Assembly (NCBI GenBank): GCA_903925985.1
Contig: CAIYHK010000268.1
Span: 1 to 6,675, forward strand
DNA: 6,675 nucleotides
Direction: 5' to 3'
Source: an uncultured Actinomycetes bacterium
GTDB lineage: Bacteria > Actinomycetota > Acidimicrobiia > Acidimicrobiales > Ilumatobacteraceae
Part shown: piece by piece, positions 5,287-6,675 of the stretch
Layout: every line of letters begins with the position of its first letter
Position numbering within the stretch: the stretch's first letter is position 1
The notes under the pieces: model-generated
What the model saw: only the letters and a program-made list of their open reading frames with translations
Told to the model about the DNA's origin: nothing
The model's database searches: none
Position numbers and translations under genes: made by a program

Positions 5287-6145
5287 ATTGCCTGAAGTTG
5301 AGACCGTCCGTCGCGGCGTTGATTCTTCAGTTGTAGGCAAGGTCATCACCGATGTGGAAGTTGGGCGCGAACGCAGTGTGCGCCGGGTCGGTAAAGAGGC
5401 GGTCATAAACGGGCTGCGAGGCGGCAAAGTAATCCGTACACGGCGCCATGCGAAGTACCTAATGGTTGATCTCGACAACGACCACTCGATGATGATCCAC
5501 TTGCGGATGAGTGGCCGGCTAATTCTGAACAGCACACTCGATCCAAGGCTCCCGCATACGCATGTGGTGATGCACCTGGCCTCTGCTCGCGGTCGCAAGC
5601 CAAATCAGGAACTGAGGTTTGTGGATCCGCGCACATTCGGTGAAGTGGTGGTGTATCCAACTGAACTTGAGACCGAGATAGTTCCTGAGATCTCGGCTTT
5701 GGGAGTAGATCCGATCAATTCCACGCTTGATCCGTCAGCAGTGCACGCGGTGCTACGGTCCAAACGCGCGCCGATCAAGGCGGTACTTTTGTCCCAGCGA
5801 CCAGTTTCGGGCATTGGCAATATCTACGCCGACGAGATTCTGCACCGAAGCCACGTGCATCCACGGCGCGCCGCAAACCGATTGTCGGCCGCCAAGGTTG
5901 GTGAGATTTGCAACCAAACTGTGGCGGTTTTGACCGAAGCCGTCGCATTAGGCGGCTCAACCCTCGTTGATACCCAATACGTGGGGCTTGATGGCTCATA
6001 TGGCGGGTACCAGGACGAGCACCTTGCATACGGGCGAGAGGACGAACCGTGCTTGACCTGTGCTTCGGTGGGGCGAGAAAAGCTCATTAAACGCATCCAA
6101 GTCGCGGGTCGATCGACCTTTTTCTGCCCGTTCTGCCAGCGTTAG
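5279..6145 (+). CDS. mutM: Formamidopyrimidine-DNA glycosylase (MutM/Fpg)
   Basis: MutM removes 8-oxoguanine and formamidopyrimidines from DNA and cuts the abasic site by beta,delta-elimination. The 288-residue protein starts MPELPEVETVRRG, with Pro2 as the catalytic nucleophile and Glu3 as the acid; ATG 5279 is chosen because Pro must follow the initiator Met, ruling out a longer in-frame reading. RRHAKYL holds the conserved Lys59. The strand-filling triad appears as Met77 (HLRMSGR) and Arg118/Phe120 (DPRTFG). The helix-two-turn-helix is PVSGIGNIYADEILHRSHVHP (175-195, Asn181). The C-terminal zinc finger has C258, C261, C283 and C286 with the conserved Arg278 and ends FCPFCQR. Its central spacing is 21 residues against the usual 16. 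The start overlaps the rnc end by 8 bases. Nei is excluded by the Pro-Glu-Leu-Pro-Glu N-terminus and the finger arginine. Confidence 0.96.
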   Translation: MPELPEVETVRRGVDSSVVGKVITDVEVGRERSVRRVGKEAVINGLRGGKVIRTRRHAKYLMVDLDNDHSMMIHLRMSGRLILNSTLDPRLPHTHVVMHLASARGRKPNQELRFVDPRTFGEVVVYPTELETEIVPEISALGVDPINSTLDPSAVHAVLRSKRAPIKAVLLSQRPVSGIGNIYADEILHRSHVHPRRAANRLSAAKVGEICNQTVAVLTEAVALGGSTLVDTQYVGLDGSYGGYQDEHLAYGREDEPCLTCASVGREKLIKRIQVAGRSTFFCPFCQR

Positions 6146-6203
6146 AAATACCAAGCCGCAATCTCAGAACGGCTGGCCGTGGGTCTTGTAACCTCTGTTC
6201 GCT

Positions 6204-6675
6204 GTGTTTTTGAAGTCACTCATACTCAAAGGGTTCAAGTCCTTCGCTGATTCGACCACGATGGAGTTCGAGCCTGGGGTGACCGTCGTGGTTGGGCCAA
6301 ACGGCTCTGGAAAGTCCAACGTTGTCGACGCGTTGGCGTGGGTACTTGGAGCCCAGGCGCCCTCGGCGGTGCGCAGTAACAAGATGGAAGATGTCATCTT
6401 TAATGGCACTGACAAGCGTCCTGCACTTGGCCGCGCTGAAGTGACACTTACCTTCGACAACGCCTCTGGGTTGCTTCCAGTGGAATTCACCGAAGTATCA
6501 ATCACTCGCACACTGTTCCGTAACGGTGACAGCGAATATGCAATCAATGGATCTCCGTGCCGATTGCTTGATGTTCAAGAACTCTTGTCCGATGCCGGTG
6601 TGGGTCGCCAACAACACGTGATCGTTAGCCAGGGTCAGATCGATGCAGTTTTGAATGCTCGTCCTGAAGATCGGC
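6204..6675 (+). CDS. smc: Chromosome segregation protein SMC, N-terminal part (3' end outside window)
   Basis: SMC is a large coiled-coil ATPase that, with ScpA and ScpB, compacts and separates replicated chromosomes. The frame runs from GTG 6204 to the window end without a stop, giving 157 residues of a protein usually near 1,200. The N-terminus [15 protein letters not shown] is diagnostic, the Walker A motif GPNGSGKS is at 31-38, and [13 protein letters not shown] follows. [10 protein letters not shown] (60-69), [19 protein letters not shown] (98-116), the Q-loop segment [10 protein letters not shown] (138-147, Gln143) and ARPEDR (152-157) match the SMC head closely. TTG 6210 is an alternative start but would remove the family's (Y/F)L residues. 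No ribosome-binding site precedes the GTG. RecN and Rad50 are excluded by these motifs. It follows mutM by 58 bases, as in other actinobacteria. Confidence 0.96.
   Translation, partial: MFLKSLILKGFKSFADSTTMEFEPGVTVVVGPNGSGKSNVVDALAWVLGAQAPSAVRSNKMEDVIFNGTDKRPALGRAEVTLTFDNASGLLPVEFTEVSITRTLFRNGDSEYAINGSPCRLLDVQELLSDAGVGRQQHVIVSQGQIDAVLNARPEDR

Noticed and set aside
5185..5598. 137-codon minus-strand open frame over the rnc-mutM junction
   Set aside because: It is antisense to the catalytic N-terminus of mutM and the end of rnc, with low-complexity Ser/Thr/Arg content typical of shadow frames.
6169..6180. ACGGCTGGCCGT hairpin after mutM as an intrinsic terminator
   Set aside because: The stem is only about 4 bp with a 4-base loop and is followed by GGGTCTTG rather than a T-run.
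6164..6547. 127-codon minus-strand open frame at the right end
   Set aside because: It lies antisense to the smc head, whose Walker A and Q-loop motifs are clear; no supporting motif on the minus strand.
1..6675. A novel defence, mobile or CRISPR-like system
   Set aside because: Every larger frame matches a conserved housekeeping gene in familiar order; no spaced repeats, terminal inverted repeats, integrase, transposase or toxin-antitoxin pair is visible.

Overview
This is a housekeeping stretch of an actinobacterial chromosome. By spot counts on a few lines its GC content is moderate, roughly 50-55%. It runs recG (3' end) - small zinc-ribbon gene (minus strand) - rsmD - coaD - sepIVA-like - yceD/DUF177 - rpmF - plsX - acpP - rnc - mutM - smc (5' end). 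The order rsmD-coaD ... sepIVA-DUF177 ... rnc-mutM-smc matches the Actinobacteria as known from mycobacteria and streptomycetes. A plsX-acpP pair between rpmF and rnc is not what I recall for those genera. Together with the sequence flavour of L32, ACP and SMC, it makes me favour a deeper-branching, moderate-GC actinobacterium, possibly of the class Acidimicrobiia. That placement is inference and would need a phylogeny.

Layout. Bases 1-696 hold the helicase C-terminal part of RecG. Bases 693-872 hold a 59-residue protein with two CxxC pairs, on the opposite strand and tail to tail with recG; the two genes share the tetranucleotide CTAG, which supplies both stop codons. A 31-base divergent gap (873-903) separates it from rsmD and carries a TAnnnT hexamer placed for a leaderless rsmD transcript. 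From 904 to 6145 nine genes run in one direction with small gaps or overlaps: rsmD, coaD, sepIVA-like, DUF177, rpmF, plsX, acpP, rnc and mutM. The only larger gaps are 104 bases before rpmF, 34 bases before acpP, and 58 bases between mutM and smc. smc begins at 6204 and runs off the window. No gene-free stretch exceeds about 105 bases.

How the genes fit together. RsmD (16S rRNA methylation), DUF177 (linked to 23S rRNA), L32 (50S protein) and RNase III (pre-rRNA processing) form a ribosome-assembly theme. CoaD (CoA synthesis, the source of the phosphopantetheine arm), ACP and PlsX (acyl-ACP to acyl-phosphate) form a lipid-precursor theme. RecG, MutM and SMC serve DNA repair and chromosome organisation, and the SepIVA-like coiled coil belongs to septation and envelope growth.

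I see no CRISPR array, RNA gene, mobile element, phage gene or defence system. The least explained item is the small zinc-ribbon gene with its shared stop codons and compact divergent promoter region. Two conserved proteins also have unusual local architecture: a lengthened MutM zinc finger and an ACP with extra residues after helix II.
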